From Verrucomicrobiales bacterium (lineage in GTDB: Bacteria > Verrucomicrobiota > Verrucomicrobiia > Limisphaerales > UBA1096), in NCBI GenBank assembly GCA_002721375.1, contig PBKH01000064.1, positions 21,249-47,897 on the forward strand: DNA of 26,649 nucleotides, written 5' to 3'. The notes beneath the pieces are model-generated. The model worked only from the letters and a program-made list of their open reading frames with translations. It searched no databases and was not told where the DNA came from. The position numbers and the translations under genes are program-made. This document shows, one piece after another, positions 1 to 8,709 of the stretch. How positions within the stretch are numbered: the first letter of the stretch is position 1; each line of letters begins with the position of its first letter.

Positions 1-61
1 GAAAAAACTTGAGAAGTTTCTCTAGTCTTGGCCCGTGCTGAAAGAGCGGTAAACTGTCGAC

Positions 62-694
62 GTGCTCGATACTGAATTACTCCCCGCTTCGGAAGCGGAC
101 TCTAAATGGCTGATGGTCGTGCTGCACGGATTGGGCGACAGCATGGAGGGCTACCGCTGGCTTCCCAATGCGCTAGCAAATCCCAAACTTAACTTTCTGC
201 TCGTTAATGCACCGGACAATTATCACGGCGGCTTTTCCTGGTACGACATTTATGAAAACCCCACGCTAGGCATAGAACGGAGTCGACAATTGCTGTTCAA
301 GCAGTTGGATCGACAGCGTGATGTTGGATTTGCCACTGAACACACTTTTTTGTTTGGATTTTCGCAGGGCTGCCTGATGACACTGGAAACCGGTCTGCGT
401 TATCCGCATAATTTTGCCGGGTTAATCGGTATAAGTGGCTATGCACACGAACCGTATAAATTGGTAAACGAACTTTCCCATGTCGCAAAGGAACAAGCCT
501 TCCTGATCACCCACGGAACCGACGACCCGCTGTTGCCGTTGGACAAAACCAAGTCACAAATCGATAAACTATGCGCTGCCGGCGTTAACATCCAATGGGA
601 GGTGTTCGAAAAGGAACACACCATCCAAGGCGAAGCTGAAATGGATATCATACGCAATTTCATCGAACAACGAATAGCAAATAATGACAGATGA
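62..694 (+). CDS. Carboxylesterase/phospholipase-type alpha/beta hydrolase
   Basis: A 210-residue hydrolase of the small carboxylesterase family (Abhydrolase_2), which cleaves carboxylic or thioester bonds of small or acyl substrates. Visible motifs are the oxyanion-side HGLGD at residues 22-26, the nucleophile elbow GFSQG with Ser101, an acid at Asp154 or Asp155 in HGTDDPLLP, and the catalytic His186 in EKEHT. Length and motif spacing match complete family members of about 215-220 residues. No signal peptide is evident, so it is probably cytoplasmic. The GTG start is chosen because an in-frame TAA lies at 50-52 and no ATG fits. The stop overlaps the next gene's ATG as ATGA, so the two are probably translationally coupled. 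Family is secure; substrate is unknown. Confidence 0.88.
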   Translation: MLDTELLPASEADSKWLMVVLHGLGDSMEGYRWLPNALANPKLNFLLVNAPDNYHGGFSWYDIYENPTLGIERSRQLLFKQLDRQRDVGFATEHTFLFGFSQGCLMTLETGLRYPHNFAGLIGISGYAHEPYKLVNELSHVAKEQAFLITHGTDDPLLPLDKTKSQIDKLCAAGVNIQWEVFEKEHTIQGEAEMDIIRNFIEQRIANNDR

Positions 695-3600
695 ATTCTA
701 AACTCACAGGGTTCATTCTTCCTTTCTACATATTCACGCTTTGCCAAACGAACTCAGCCGAATCGATCAAAGTACGCGACGGCTTCGAAGCTACACTATT
801 CGCCGGCCCGGAACTGGCGGATGACATTTACTCAATGACGCTCGATGCCAATGGTCGTGTGGTCGTCTCGGGGCGCGGCTACATTCGCATATTACACGAC
901 AACGATGGTGACGGACGAGCAGACAAGGCAATACAGTTTGCCAGACTGGATCGAGGAACAATGGGCATGCTATTCGATGGATCTCATCTATGGACGGTGG
1001 CCAACCGCGCCCTGCTCCGCTACGAAGATGCAAATCGCGACGGCCGAGCCGACGGGCCGCCTCAACAGTTCCTTCGGTTGGCCAACGGCGAGCACGGGGC
1101 ACACGCGATCCGCAAGGGTCCGGATGGCTGGCTATATCTGGTTGGCGGCAACGACACAGGCTTCTCGCCAAGCCAGTTCAACTCTCCACAAACGCCTCTA
1201 AGTAAAATCGAGGGTGGCGCGATCATCCGTTTCTCTCCGGACGGCAAAGCCTTTGAGGCGTTGTCATGTGGATTCCGCAATCCGTACGATTTTGATTTCA
1301 ACTGGAGAGGTGATCTCTTCACGTACGACAGCGACACCGAGCGAACATTTTACCTGCCTTGGTACACGCCGACTAGGCTTTATCATGCAGCAATCGGCGG
1401 TCATCATGGATGGCGTATGCCCGGCTACAAACGCAGTTGGGCTAGGCCCGGTTACTATGCCGATACCGTGCCGGATCTATATAAAGTAGGCCGTGGTTCT
1501 CCCACCGGAGTCGCGGTTTACAGCCACCGATTGATCCCGAAAGAGATGCACGACGGTATGTTCATCCTCGACTGGACGTTTGGCAACGTGTGGTTTTATC
1601 CAATGCAACCCGCTAACGCCTCGTACCAAACGTCGCCGCAACTTTTTATTTCGCCAGTGGGAACAGACGGCTTCGCGCCGACCGATATCGAGGTAGGTCG
1701 TGAGGGGGAGCTATACATTTCGATCGGCGGCCGCGGGACAAAGGGATCCGTTTTCCGAGTCGTCCCGACCCAGAAAAATCGCAACCGGCCCAACATTCCA
1801 CCATCGACTGCCACGCCGTTGGGCTCCGTATTGAACGCGCCACAACCGCTAGCCGAATGGTCACGCGCTCAGTGGCAACCTTTGGCAAAGCAAATCGGCG
1901 CCGGGCGACTTGTCGAGGCGGCACTAAATGTATCGCGAAAAACGAAAGCTCGCGTCCGGGCAATCGAGGTGCTCACCGAAATGTTCAACGGACTCGACGC
2001 GGAAACCGCAGCACAGCTGGCGAAAGATGGTTCACTGGATATCCGGGCGCGGACCGCATGGGCCATAAGTCGATTCCCTGAAAAAAACGCGACCAAGCTT
2101 CTCACTCGGCTAGCGCTTGACTCCGAGGATTACGTACGCGTAAAGGCCCTCGAGGCGATGCTGCACATACTGCCAATCGACCCTTCGGAGTCAACGAAAT
2201 GGCTCAAGGAACTTCAGCAGAATTTCAATCAAACAAGTATACGTGTGAGGTTGGTCAGCGCTAGGCTTGCCAGCAAATTGCCGGAGCCGGAATGGCAAAA
2301 AATCGATCTCGAAAAACTAACAACACAGGGAGAAGTTACGGCGGCAACAGCAGCAATTTGGCGCAAACCGGACACGAAAATTCATGCCAACGTCGCCCGT
2401 AAATTGTTATCTCTGATCTCCATCAATCAGGATGCAAACCTCAATCTCGATATTTTACGAACGATCATCCTCGCGCTTGGCGACTACAATCTCGAACGGC
2501 CAAGCCGTGAGTCGTTCACAGGTTACGAGATACCGTTCTCACTAACAGAACATCCCGGACTAGCTGAGGCGATCGCCATCCAGATCGCCCCGCTGATGGA
2601 CACTCTACACCGGGATCTACATCGTGAAGCCGGCCGTCTGCTCGCAATGGTAAACGCCCAGCAGCCTGAACTTGTCGTTGAACTACTGAATACCATCACA
2701 CCTGAAACCGACCCAGTGGACGATTTTCACAAACTGATTGTGACGGCCAAGCTACCATCAACGTTCCCCGACACCGACCTACCCCGATTGGCCGATGCGT
2801 TGATGAGTCTCGACACCAAGTTGCAAAGCCGTGGGACACGCCCCAAACTGAATTGGACGATGCGTTTCGTGGATATTGCCCAAGCGCACGTGGGAAAACA
2901 ACCAGAGTTGGCCAAACAGCTGATCGACCACGACAACTTTCCCACCGGCAGCCACCTCGCCTACGCCCGGTTACTGAGTGGTGAAGAACGAATCGCAGCG
3001 GCCAGACGTTATCTTTCCGCTATGAAAACCGATCCAGAGTTTGTATGTTCGATCGACCTGATCGACCTGTTTGACTCCCTACCAGTCGATACAATCTTGC
3101 CAGTTCTACGCAAACAATGGGCCAATCTTAGCATTCGGCCGGCGATCCTGCAGCGCTTGGCTAAGCACTCGATGACAGAGGATCGATCACTATTTTTAGA
3201 TGCCCTTCTTTCACGCGACAACAACCTGGCGAACACTGCACTGGCAGTGCTGAAACGAACCCCGGCGAGCAAAAAACCAAGCGACTGGTCATTGCTGGTA
3301 CGCAAACTTAAGCGCGAGTGCGGCACCAAAGGCAAGGCATCAACCCGAAAAGAAATTGCCGCACTACTATCCGCATGGAGCGGTCACGCTTTTAGCGAGG
3401 TAAAGGAAAAAAGCAACCAGCCGGCCGATCTGTTCGACGCCTGGCAACCTGTTTTCAATTGGTTCAGTGAAGCGCATCCTACAATCGCGATAGCTGCCGC
3501 CGATACTGGGCTCATCGATGCTGCAAAGTGGGAAACAGCCTTGGCCAAGGTCGATTGGGGGTCCGGTGACTTATCCAAAGGCCGAAAGCTATTCGTGAAC

Positions 3601-3960
3601 CGTGCCTGCCAGGGGTGCCACTCCGACTCTGGCGCTCTTGGCCCAAGCTTAAGCGGTGCAGCCAAGCGATTTTCCCCGGAAGATTTATTTCGAGCGATTT
3701 TATTCCCGAACCGCGACATCTCACCGCTGTACCAGTTCAACGAATACCGGCTACGCAATGGGGACGTACACGTGGGACGCACGGCTTTTTATGCCGCGGA
3801 CGGAGTCGTGCTGCGAACCAGAGCGGGAATTGTACGGCTTAATCAGGCAGAGATTGTTTCACAGCAAACGAGCAGACGCTCAATCATGCCTGAAGGCCTG
3901 CTTGAAGGGTTGAATGAAAGCGATCTGGCTGATCTGTACCAGCACCTGAAATCACTCTGA
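691..3960 (+). CDS. Secreted membrane-bound-dehydrogenase-type protein: beta-propeller, HEAT repeats, C-terminal cytochrome c
   Basis: A 1089-residue exported protein typical of Planctomycetes and Verrucomicrobia (the families named membrane-bound dehydrogenase domain and Pirellula/Verrucomicrobium heme-binding domain). Residues 1-23 form a signal peptide. Residues about 27-355 form an NHL/PQQ-dehydrogenase-like beta-propeller with two Asp-rich loops resembling calcium sites (DNDGDGRAD at 70-78; DANRDGRADG at 113-122). Residues about 390-930 are helical and HEAT-like. The last ~130 residues hold one c-type heme site, CQGCH at 973-977, with Met1066 in SIMPEG as the likely distal ligand. By family it would oxidise a sugar or alcohol in the periplasm and pass electrons to its own heme; cofactor and substrate cannot be read from the sequence. 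It overlaps the upstream esterase by 4 bases and the convergent RND gene by 9 bases. Confidence 0.9.
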   Translation: MNSKLTGFILPFYIFTLCQTNSAESIKVRDGFEATLFAGPELADDIYSMTLDANGRVVVSGRGYIRILHDNDGDGRADKAIQFARLDRGTMGMLFDGSHLWTVANRALLRYEDANRDGRADGPPQQFLRLANGEHGAHAIRKGPDGWLYLVGGNDTGFSPSQFNSPQTPLSKIEGGAIIRFSPDGKAFEALSCGFRNPYDFDFNWRGDLFTYDSDTERTFYLPWYTPTRLYHAAIGGHHGWRMPGYKRSWARPGYYADTVPDLYKVGRGSPTGVAVYSHRLIPKEMHDGMFILDWTFGNVWFYPMQPANASYQTSPQLFISPVGTDGFAPTDIEVGREGELYISIGGRGTKGSVFRVVPTQKNRNRPNIPPSTATPLGSVLNAPQPLAEWSRAQWQPLAKQIGAGRLVEAALNVSRKTKARVRAIEVLTEMFNGLDAETAAQLAKDGSLDIRARTAWAISRFPEKNATKLLTRLALDSEDYVRVKALEAMLHILPIDPSESTKWLKELQQNFNQTSIRVRLVSARLASKLPEPEWQKIDLEKLTTQGEVTAATAAIWRKPDTKIHANVARKLLSLISINQDANLNLDILRTIILALGDYNLERPSRESFTGYEIPFSLTEHPGLAEAIAIQIAPLMDTLHRDLHREAGRLLAMVNAQQPELVVELLNTITPETDPVDDFHKLIVTAKLPSTFPDTDLPRLADALMSLDTKLQSRGTRPKLNWTMRFVDIAQAHVGKQPELAKQLIDHDNFPTGSHLAYARLLSGEERIAAARRYLSAMKTDPEFVCSIDLIDLFDSLPVDTILPVLRKQWANLSIRPAILQRLAKHSMTEDRSLFLDALLSRDNNLANTALAVLKRTPASKKPSDWSLLVRKLKRECGTKGKASTRKEIAALLSAWSGHAFSEVKEKSNQPADLFDAWQPVFNWFSEAHPTIAIAAADTGLIDAAKWETALAKVDWGSGDLSKGRKLFVNRACQGCHSDSGALGPSLSGAAKRFSPEDLFRAILFPNRDISPLYQFNEYRLRNGDVHVGRTAFYAADGVVLRTRAGIVRLNQAEIVSQQTSRRSIMPEGLLEGLNESDLADLYQHLKSL

Positions 3961-6264
3961 CCGAAACACCAAGCGTGCAATTGCCGGTAGCAATACGATT
4001 GCAAAAACCATGTTCATCAGGAACATGAACATTAGCAGAATACCCATATCAGCTTGAAACTGAAGCGCTGAAAAGGCCCAAGTGCCCACGCCAACTGAAA
4101 GCGTCAAACCAGTAAAAACGATCGCACTCCCTGCCTGTGTCATCGCAGCATCCATCGCTTCGGTGAATGCCAACCCTTTTCGTCGCTGAGCGAGGAAACA
4201 ACTGAATAGATAAATCCCGTAGTCAACCCCCTCGCCCACACCGAGAGCCACCACCGGCAACGTCGAGGTCTTCAGTCCGATGTCCATCCACAGCATCAAT
4301 GTATGCGCCAGCACCGATACCAGCGCAAGAGGCAACACAATGCAGATCACAATCTTGACCGATCGAAAGCTAACAAAGCAAAGCAGGATCACCGCCGCGA
4401 ACACGTAGATCAAAATAGGGAACTGTGCCTCGCGCACTACCTCGTTAGAGGCTGCCATGATACCGGCGTTGCCACCGGCCAAACGAAAGCGAACCTTCTC
4501 CTGGCCATGCTCGCCATCGAATGCCTTCACCGCAGCAACCACGTTCCGAAGGGTTTCCGCCTTGTGATCCTCGAGAAACACCATCACAGGTAGCACACTG
4601 CCATCGAGATTCGTCAGGCCGGTTGATGTTTCTACCCGACCAACCGCCTGTGCAAGCATTGCGCGGTTGAATGGTAGCACCTGCCACTTAAGGTTGCCCT
4701 CGCTGTAACCCGAGTTGATTTTCCGCGCCATGCCTGCCAGCCCTAACACACTCTTCACGCCCTCGACATTTTTCATATGCCACTCAAAGCGGTCGAGCAG
4801 TTCCATTACTTCATAGTCCACCGATCCGTCCTTAACCGTCTCCGTAAAAGCGATCAATACGTCAACCCCAAGATTAAAATTTTCCGTAATAATAGCCGTG
4901 TCCTTGTTGTAACGGGATCCGGGACGCAACTCTGGCACACCCTGATGCAGGTCGCCCACCTCGACCCGGGCTGCCTGGTAAAACCCAAGGACGAAGAGTC
5001 CCGCACACACAATCACAAGGCCCTTGGCGAGGCCCGGCCGAGCGACCAACGCCACCTTGTGCCAGAACGCCACCGTCTTCTCCTTGCGTCGGGCCACGCG
5101 CTCGCGGTAGCCGGACCTTGGCTTGAGGTAGGACAACATCAAAGGCAACAGAATGAGATTAGTCACGATGATGGCCGCAACTCCAATGCTGGCTGCGATG
5201 GCCAATTCGCGGATAGTCGGCACCGGGATGAGCAGGATGGTGATAAAACCGATGGTGTCCGTCAGTAACGCAACCCCACCGGGTGCAAGCAGTTCACGAA
5301 ATGCAGAACGTGCAGCTTCAACGGTATCTACGCCTTGAAACAATTGGTTACGAAAGACGCGCACCATCTGTACGCCATGGCTCACGCCGATGGCAAACAC
5401 GAGAAAAGGCACAAGTATCGACATCGGATCAATTCCATAGCCCAACAAGTGTAATGCACCAAGCTGCCATGCCACCGCCGCCAGTGAACAACTCATCGGT
5501 AGAACTGAAAACAGAAACGACTGCGAATAGAGCCAGACCAGGAGCGCCGTGATGACAATCGTGATGCAAAAGAAAGTGATCACGTTCATCTCCCCATCGC
5601 GGATGTCGCCCATCACCTTGGAAAACCCGATGATGTGCACCCCGGTTTTCTCATCCTCGTATTTGCCACGTAACGCCTCGAGTTGGCTTGCCACTGCGAA
5701 TGTATCCAGCGGCTTCTTCGTGTCAGGATCAATTTCGAACAAGTTGGCCATCACCATCGCCCCATTGAACGAGTCGGTCACGAGCCTACCCATGTAGTTG
5801 GACTTGAGAGCGTTCTCACGTACCCTAGCCAGGCCCTCCGGTGTTGTCTGGAAATCTGCCGGCACCACGTTGCCTCCGGTGAACCCATCTTCCACCACCT
5901 CGGTGAATCGAACGTTAGGCGTGAACAGCGACATCACACTCGCCTGTTCTACCCCCTGCATGGCATAGACATCATCTGTCAAAGCCTCGAGTTTATTGAA
6001 ATAGTCAGCCGTGAAAATGTCGCCCTCCTTAACAAGCAACGACAAGATCACCCGATTGGCTCCACCGAACTCTTTCTGATACTTGCGAAAAGTCTCGATG
6101 TACTCGTGTCCCCTCGGCAATTGTTTTTCAAATCGCGCATCGACCTTCGTTTGGGTGGCAAATCCAAACAGCACTGCGGTCATCACCAAAAATAAAACAA
6201 GAAAGCCAAATCGGTGGCGAAACAGCCACTCCTCCATCTGCGTTAAAAAAGTGGGCTTCGTCAT
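3952..6264 (-). CDS. RND/MMPL-family permease (COG1033-like)
   Basis: A 770-residue inner-membrane permease with the duplicated RND plan. TM1 is at about 19-38, followed by a large periplasmic domain (about 40-225). TM2-TM6 (about 228-380) resemble a sterol-sensing/MMPL unit and include GVSHGVQM near 293-300. TM7 is at about 414-430, then a second periplasmic domain, then a last TM cluster containing GVGEGVDYGIYL. It is shorter than tripartite drug-efflux RND pumps and lacks an adjacent membrane-fusion protein or TolC. It belongs to the proton-driven RND type found with DUF1302 and DUF1329 proteins, usually linked to lipid or other hydrophobic substrates. Its ATG overlaps the stop of the YCF48-like gene as ATGA, so the two are coupled. 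Direction of transport and substrate are unknown. Confidence 0.88.
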   Translation of the reverse strand: MTKPTFLTQMEEWLFRHRFGFLVLFLVMTAVLFGFATQTKVDARFEKQLPRGHEYIETFRKYQKEFGGANRVILSLLVKEGDIFTADYFNKLEALTDDVYAMQGVEQASVMSLFTPNVRFTEVVEDGFTGGNVVPADFQTTPEGLARVRENALKSNYMGRLVTDSFNGAMVMANLFEIDPDTKKPLDTFAVASQLEALRGKYEDEKTGVHIIGFSKVMGDIRDGEMNVITFFCITIVITALLVWLYSQSFLFSVLPMSCSLAAVAWQLGALHLLGYGIDPMSILVPFLVFAIGVSHGVQMVRVFRNQLFQGVDTVEAARSAFRELLAPGGVALLTDTIGFITILLIPVPTIRELAIAASIGVAAIIVTNLILLPLMLSYLKPRSGYRERVARRKEKTVAFWHKVALVARPGLAKGLVIVCAGLFVLGFYQAARVEVGDLHQGVPELRPGSRYNKDTAIITENFNLGVDVLIAFTETVKDGSVDYEVMELLDRFEWHMKNVEGVKSVLGLAGMARKINSGYSEGNLKWQVLPFNRAMLAQAVGRVETSTGLTNLDGSVLPVMVFLEDHKAETLRNVVAAVKAFDGEHGQEKVRFRLAGGNAGIMAASNEVVREAQFPILIYVFAAVILLCFVSFRSVKIVICIVLPLALVSVLAHTLMLWMDIGLKTSTLPVVALGVGEGVDYGIYLFSCFLAQRRKGLAFTEAMDAAMTQAGSAIVFTGLTLSVGVGTWAFSALQFQADMGILLMFMFLMNMVFAIVLLPAIARLVFRSE

Positions 6265-7310
6265 TTTTGTACGCTCCTCGTCAAGACGCCCGGGTCAAGA
6301 CGAATCATCCCACGGTCAGTGCTCACCAGCAGGCCGTCGTCGCCCGCCTGCCAAAGACTGGTCGGCACCGCCGACTGATCCGACAACAGAAAGATCGAAA
6401 ACGACCGCCCCTTGTTTTCACTCAACAACAACTCACCAGCGCCTGCAGTCAGGATCATGCGACCGTCCTTCAACTGTGTCCCACCGTGCAACAAAGCGTT
6501 TGTTGGGGTCTTGATACTCTCCCATATAGTCCCATCCTCACTCCTGAAAACGTTCCCACGCAACCCGAACACTAACGCACCACGCCTGGCCAAAGGCAAA
6601 GCACCGAAGAATGTGCCATCGTACAAAGCATCCAACGGTTCCCACGCCTGACCAAAATCTACGCTTCGCCACACGGTGCCAAACTCACCTATCAACCAGA
6701 GTACCTCGTCAGGAGCCTTAGTAACCTGATAAAAATGAGGCGGGTCCTCATCCTGAACCGCTTCCGTCCACTTTTCGCCACCGTCATTTGTTGAGAAAAG
6801 TTTTCCGTATGATCCGACAATAAAGCCCTTTTTCGGATCGATGAATAGGATATCCATAAACGCCGTCTCGGGATCATTTAGAACCTGAACTTTAGCCCAA
6901 TTCGCCCCGCCATCCCTAGAACGCAACACGATCGACTGATGGCCCACAGCCCAAACTGTTCTCGAGTCTACCCAGCACACTGCGTTGAGCGTGCGTCGAG
7001 TGGGTACAGACTGCTGCGCCCAAGTCTTGCCGTTGTCGTCGGAAAGTAGAATGTGGCCACGCTCACCGACTGCAGTGACATGTGCCGACTGACCGTGAAC
7101 GTCGAGTAACACAGCCCGCTTGGCCAATCGGGCCATGACCGCCGGGGCATCACTTGACTGCGCCGCCAGCTTAGACAATACAAAGCACAATATCACCGTG
7201 GCAGCAAAGCTGGGAATAAGGGACTTAACACTTGAATTGCCGGCAAAAAAATAACGGGCCGGAGCAAACCCCGGCCCGTTATTGAATTGGTTGGGCTTAA
7301 AAATCACCAA
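6261..7310 (-). CDS. YCF48-like / BNR (Asp-box) beta-propeller protein, exported
   Basis: Up to 349 residues with a hydrophobic export segment (about 29-51, ending near AAQS) followed by a beta-propeller. Six Asp-box-type motifs (SxDxGxxW) are visible near 90, 131, 173, 216, 257 and 297; the last is degenerate. This is the YCF48/photosystem-assembly-like family. Outside phototrophs, members occur next to DUF1302, DUF1329 and RND genes, as here, and probably act as a periplasmic assembly or scaffold factor. The start is doubtful: the frame opens with TTG at 7310 and GTG at 7307, there is no Shine-Dalgarno, and a strong terminator hairpin falls in the first ~22 codons. The next in-frame start (GTG, 7196) would cut into the signal sequence. 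The stop overlaps the RND gene. Confidence 0.82.
   Translation of the reverse strand: MVIFKPNQFNNGPGFAPARYFFAGNSSVKSLIPSFAATVILCFVLSKLAAQSSDAPAVMARLAKRAVLLDVHGQSAHVTAVGERGHILLSDDNGKTWAQQSVPTRRTLNAVCWVDSRTVWAVGHQSIVLRSRDGGANWAKVQVLNDPETAFMDILFIDPKKGFIVGSYGKLFSTNDGGEKWTEAVQDEDPPHFYQVTKAPDEVLWLIGEFGTVWRSVDFGQAWEPLDALYDGTFFGALPLARRGALVFGLRGNVFRSEDGTIWESIKTPTNALLHGGTQLKDGRMILTAGAGELLLSENKGRSFSIFLLSDQSAVPTSLWQAGDDGLLVSTDRGMIRLDPGVLTRSVQK
7245..7282 (-). terminator. Intrinsic terminator hairpin between DUF1329 and YCF48-like genes
   Basis: Read on the minus strand this is a perfect 12-bp stem (ATAACGGGCCGG / CCGGCCCGTTAT; 7282-7271 with 7262-7251), an 8-base loop (7270-7263) and an uninterrupted T run ending at 7245. 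It begins 43 bases after the DUF1329 stop. It is the strongest rho-independent terminator seen in the window and points the right way to end the DUF1302-DUF1329 transcript. It lies inside the longest frame of the next gene, so it may limit expression of the YCF48-like and RND genes. Confidence 0.85.
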
Positions 7311-7325
7311 GCAAATGCAATTGAA

Positions 7326-8702
7326 TTACCGGCGACCCCTCCGTCGCAATGAAGCTGGAGTATAATCACTCGCCTTGGTTTGATACTCAAAATCGTACAT
7401 GTCATTTTCATTGTCGAGACCATGTGCAAGATAACGCCCTGACAAAATATCCGTGTGGACATCGAGGGTGGTAAAGAAAGACAGCAAGTCATAATAATTG
7501 ATTGAGTGTGCCTCGGAAACACGCCACATACGATCCTGATTATCATACTGATCCACGCTGAGAACACTCCAACTATCCTCATCAATATAAAAACGGCGCT
7601 TCTTGTAAATATGGCGTTTACCGGACTTTAGCGAAGCGTCCACAACCCAAACACGATGTAGTTCATATCGCGTGAGATCCTGATTGATATGGAGAGGCTT
7701 GATAATATCAGAAACCTTTAACTTGTCACTGTGAAGCTTGTAAGAATTGTAAGGCACATACATCTCCTTTTTGCCCAAAAGTTTCCAATCGTACCTGTCA
7801 GGTGAACCATTGAACATGTCCAGTTGATCCGTAGTGCGCATCCCATCTGACGCCGTACCAGGATTATCGTATGCCACATTGGGCGCGCGGCGAACACGTC
7901 TCTGCCCGGTATTGTAACTCCACGCCTTACGAGGCTGAACAACCTGGTCAAGAGTCTCGTGAACCATGAGAATGGTACCCGCAAGCCGAGCCGGAGAGGT
8001 AATTTTCTGCTCAAAATAACATAGAATGTTATTGCCCTTATCCACCGCTTTACCGCTAGCTTGATAAGGCCACAGCCAGTTTTCCTCTAACTGAACCAAC
8101 GTATATTTCCCGGACCGTGTCGGGGCGGCCTGACCTACTTTTCGAATTCCGGTAACGCCTCGATAACGAAGCAGGTGATTCCAAATCACCTCCAGACCGT
8201 TCTTGGGTATAGGAAAAGGAATACAGCCTGCATATATATTCACACCATTTCCTTCGTTGACCAGCTTGATTCTAGTGGCAAACTCTCTTACTTTATCTGA
8301 ACGATGTTTCGGGACAGAAGCACTACGTCGGGTAGGATAAACTGGCATCTTATAGGTGTCCGGATACTGGCGTAATAATGCTTGGTGACCGTCAGTTAGC
8401 TTGTCGGCATATTGGTTAATGTTGCCAGCATTTATTGTGAACAGAACATCATCATCCGCAAAAGGGTCGGGGTGATGATCGCCCGATTTGTATCCCAGCA
8501 CCGGCTTGGTAATCCCTCCTTCGTACTTAGGAATGGTGCCATCAGCGTTACCGGCCATTTCACCACCTAGAGGTGTCAGATCTTTACCTAATCTGGCCAC
8601 TTCCTCCTCGGTAATTTCCGCTTCAGCGATCATCAATGCTCCAAGGAACACGACCGCGGTCATCGATACAAACAATGTGTTTCGTTTCATTTTCAAAGAC
8701 AT
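7326..8702 (-). CDS. DUF1329 family periplasmic protein
   Basis: A 458-residue exported protein with a signal peptide (about 1-28, likely cleaved after AEA). Family hallmarks are LTPLGGEMAGNADGTIPKY at 42-60, VIWNHLLRYRG at 172-182 and QRRVRRAPNVAYDNPG at 267-282, plus an aromatic-rich C-terminal half. DUF1329 proteins are thought to have a LolA/LolB-like half-barrel that could hold a lipid or hydrophobic ligand in the periplasm. They are almost always encoded beside DUF1302 barrels, and here the start lies 7 bases after the DUF1302 stop. This suggests a soluble carrier between the outer-membrane barrel and the RND permease. The Arg-rich end (LRRRGRR) is unusual. A second ATG at residue 5, just before Lys-Arg, is an alternative start. 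Family assignment is secure; the carrier role is inferred. Confidence 0.9.
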   Translation of the reverse strand: MSLKMKRNTLFVSMTAVVFLGALMIAEAEITEEEVARLGKDLTPLGGEMAGNADGTIPKYEGGITKPVLGYKSGDHHPDPFADDDVLFTINAGNINQYADKLTDGHQALLRQYPDTYKMPVYPTRRSASVPKHRSDKVREFATRIKLVNEGNGVNIYAGCIPFPIPKNGLEVIWNHLLRYRGVTGIRKVGQAAPTRSGKYTLVQLEENWLWPYQASGKAVDKGNNILCYFEQKITSPARLAGTILMVHETLDQVVQPRKAWSYNTGQRRVRRAPNVAYDNPGTASDGMRTTDQLDMFNGSPDRYDWKLLGKKEMYVPYNSYKLHSDKLKVSDIIKPLHINQDLTRYELHRVWVVDASLKSGKRHIYKKRRFYIDEDSWSVLSVDQYDNQDRMWRVSEAHSINYYDLLSFFTTLDVHTDILSGRYLAHGLDNENDMYDFEYQTKASDYTPASLRRRGRR

Positions 8703-8709
8703 TTTGATT

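Noticed and set aside
1-40. AAACTT / AAGTTT hairpin at the start of the window as a terminator of an upstream gene
   Set aside because: The loop is only 3 bases, the stem is A/T-rich and no T run follows; the upstream gene is not visible.
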